Shown piece after piece: positions 13,576-13,713 of a DNA stretch of 13,713 nucleotides (its first letter is position 1; each line of letters starts with the position of its first letter). The notes beneath the pieces are model-generated. The model saw only the letters and a list, made by a program, of their open reading frames with translations. It was not told the DNA's origin and did not search any database. Origin of the DNA: JBLKSS01 sp047607725 (lineage in GTDB: Bacteria > Pseudomonadota > Gammaproteobacteria > Enterobacterales > Enterobacteriaceae); the NCBI RefSeq assembly GCF_047607725.1, contig NZ_JBLKSS010000145.1, forward strand, positions 1-13,713, read 5' to 3'. Made by a program: the position numbers and the translations under genes.

Positions 13576-13713
13576 GTAAGCGCCCCGTGGAGGACGTCTT
13601 GAATTATTGGTGGGTTTGTTGTATGAGACAGTAAACCTACGTTACACGCTTATGCTCATTGCATTTTCACATTGTATTGATTTTAATAACTTTTATTTCC
13701 ATCCCGGTTTGAG
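13576..13713. mobile_element. Probable IS66-type terminus running off the right edge
   Basis: On the plus strand from 13576 the sequence begins GTAAGCGCCCCGTGG and has CGTCT at offset 20-24. This resembles the IS66-type repeat at the left edge (same first seven bases and same CGTCT offset, 14 of 24 identical). The following 90 bp are AT-rich and carry no orfA-like start, so this would be the transposase-end side of an element lying to the right. An alternative is native DNA between phoP and purB: the last minus-strand codons read LKPGWK then TAA (13713-13693), and could be a purB tail, but six residues prove nothing. Confidence 0.4.

Noticed and set aside
13693..13713. Possible last codons of purB (LKPGWK, TAA) on the minus strand
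   Set aside because: Six residues are not enough, and the stretch may belong to an IS end instead.
1..13713. CRISPR array, tRNA or rRNA genes, riboswitch, novel defence or biosynthetic system
   Set aside because: No regularly spaced repeats, no tRNA-like cloverleaf or rRNA sequence, and all sizeable real genes belong to well-known core families.

Overview
The window looks like a chromosomal segment of a Sodalis-clade gammaproteobacterium (Enterobacterales, Pruniceae/Sodalis group, insect symbiont). The proteins read as close homologues of Escherichia coli Mfd, LolC, LolD, LolE, CobB, PepT, RoxA (YcfD), PhoQ and PhoP, in the same relative order and orientation as the E. coli 25-minute region. 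They are interspersed with IS debris, a frameshifted gene and lost neighbours, as expected of a recently host-restricted symbiont. The genus assignment is inference from gene content and the altered PhoQ sensor; no search was run.

Layout. Positions 1-173 are the 5' end of an IS66-family insertion sequence: a terminal inverted repeat plus the first 29 codons of its small OrfA, reading off the left edge. Positions 174-589 hold unassigned remnant DNA with one ambiguous base, the C-terminal tail of a lost plus-strand gene and its intrinsic terminator. Then comes mfd (minus, 590-4039). Next is the plus-strand block lolC-lolD-lolE (overlapping genes, one operon), followed closely by cobB and, after about 100 bp, pepT. 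A roughly 0.47 kb gap after pepT carries a 0.2 kb inverted-repeat (MITE-like) element and the terminator of the minus-strand gene roxA. RoxA has a one-base frameshift near its 3' end. phoQ and phoP follow on the minus strand, with a PhoP-box promoter upstream of phoP. The last about 140 bp begin with a sequence resembling the opposite end of an IS66-type element.

How the genes work together. Mfd couples DNA repair to stalled transcription. LolCDE is the inner-membrane ABC machine that releases outer-membrane lipoproteins to LolA. CobB removes acyl groups from lysines. PepT trims tripeptides. RoxA hydroxylates ribosomal protein L16. PhoP-PhoQ controls Mg2+/antimicrobial-peptide responses and envelope remodelling. 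Compared with E. coli, ycfT (mfd-lolC), nagK (lolE-cobB) and ycfZ-ymfA-potDCBA (cobB-pepT) are missing from their usual places.

I did not find an undescribed multi-gene system. The points most worth a second look are the decaying roxA, the reduced acidic patch in PhoQ, the PhoP box close to a likely IS end, the MITE-like element and the IS66-type ends at both window edges.
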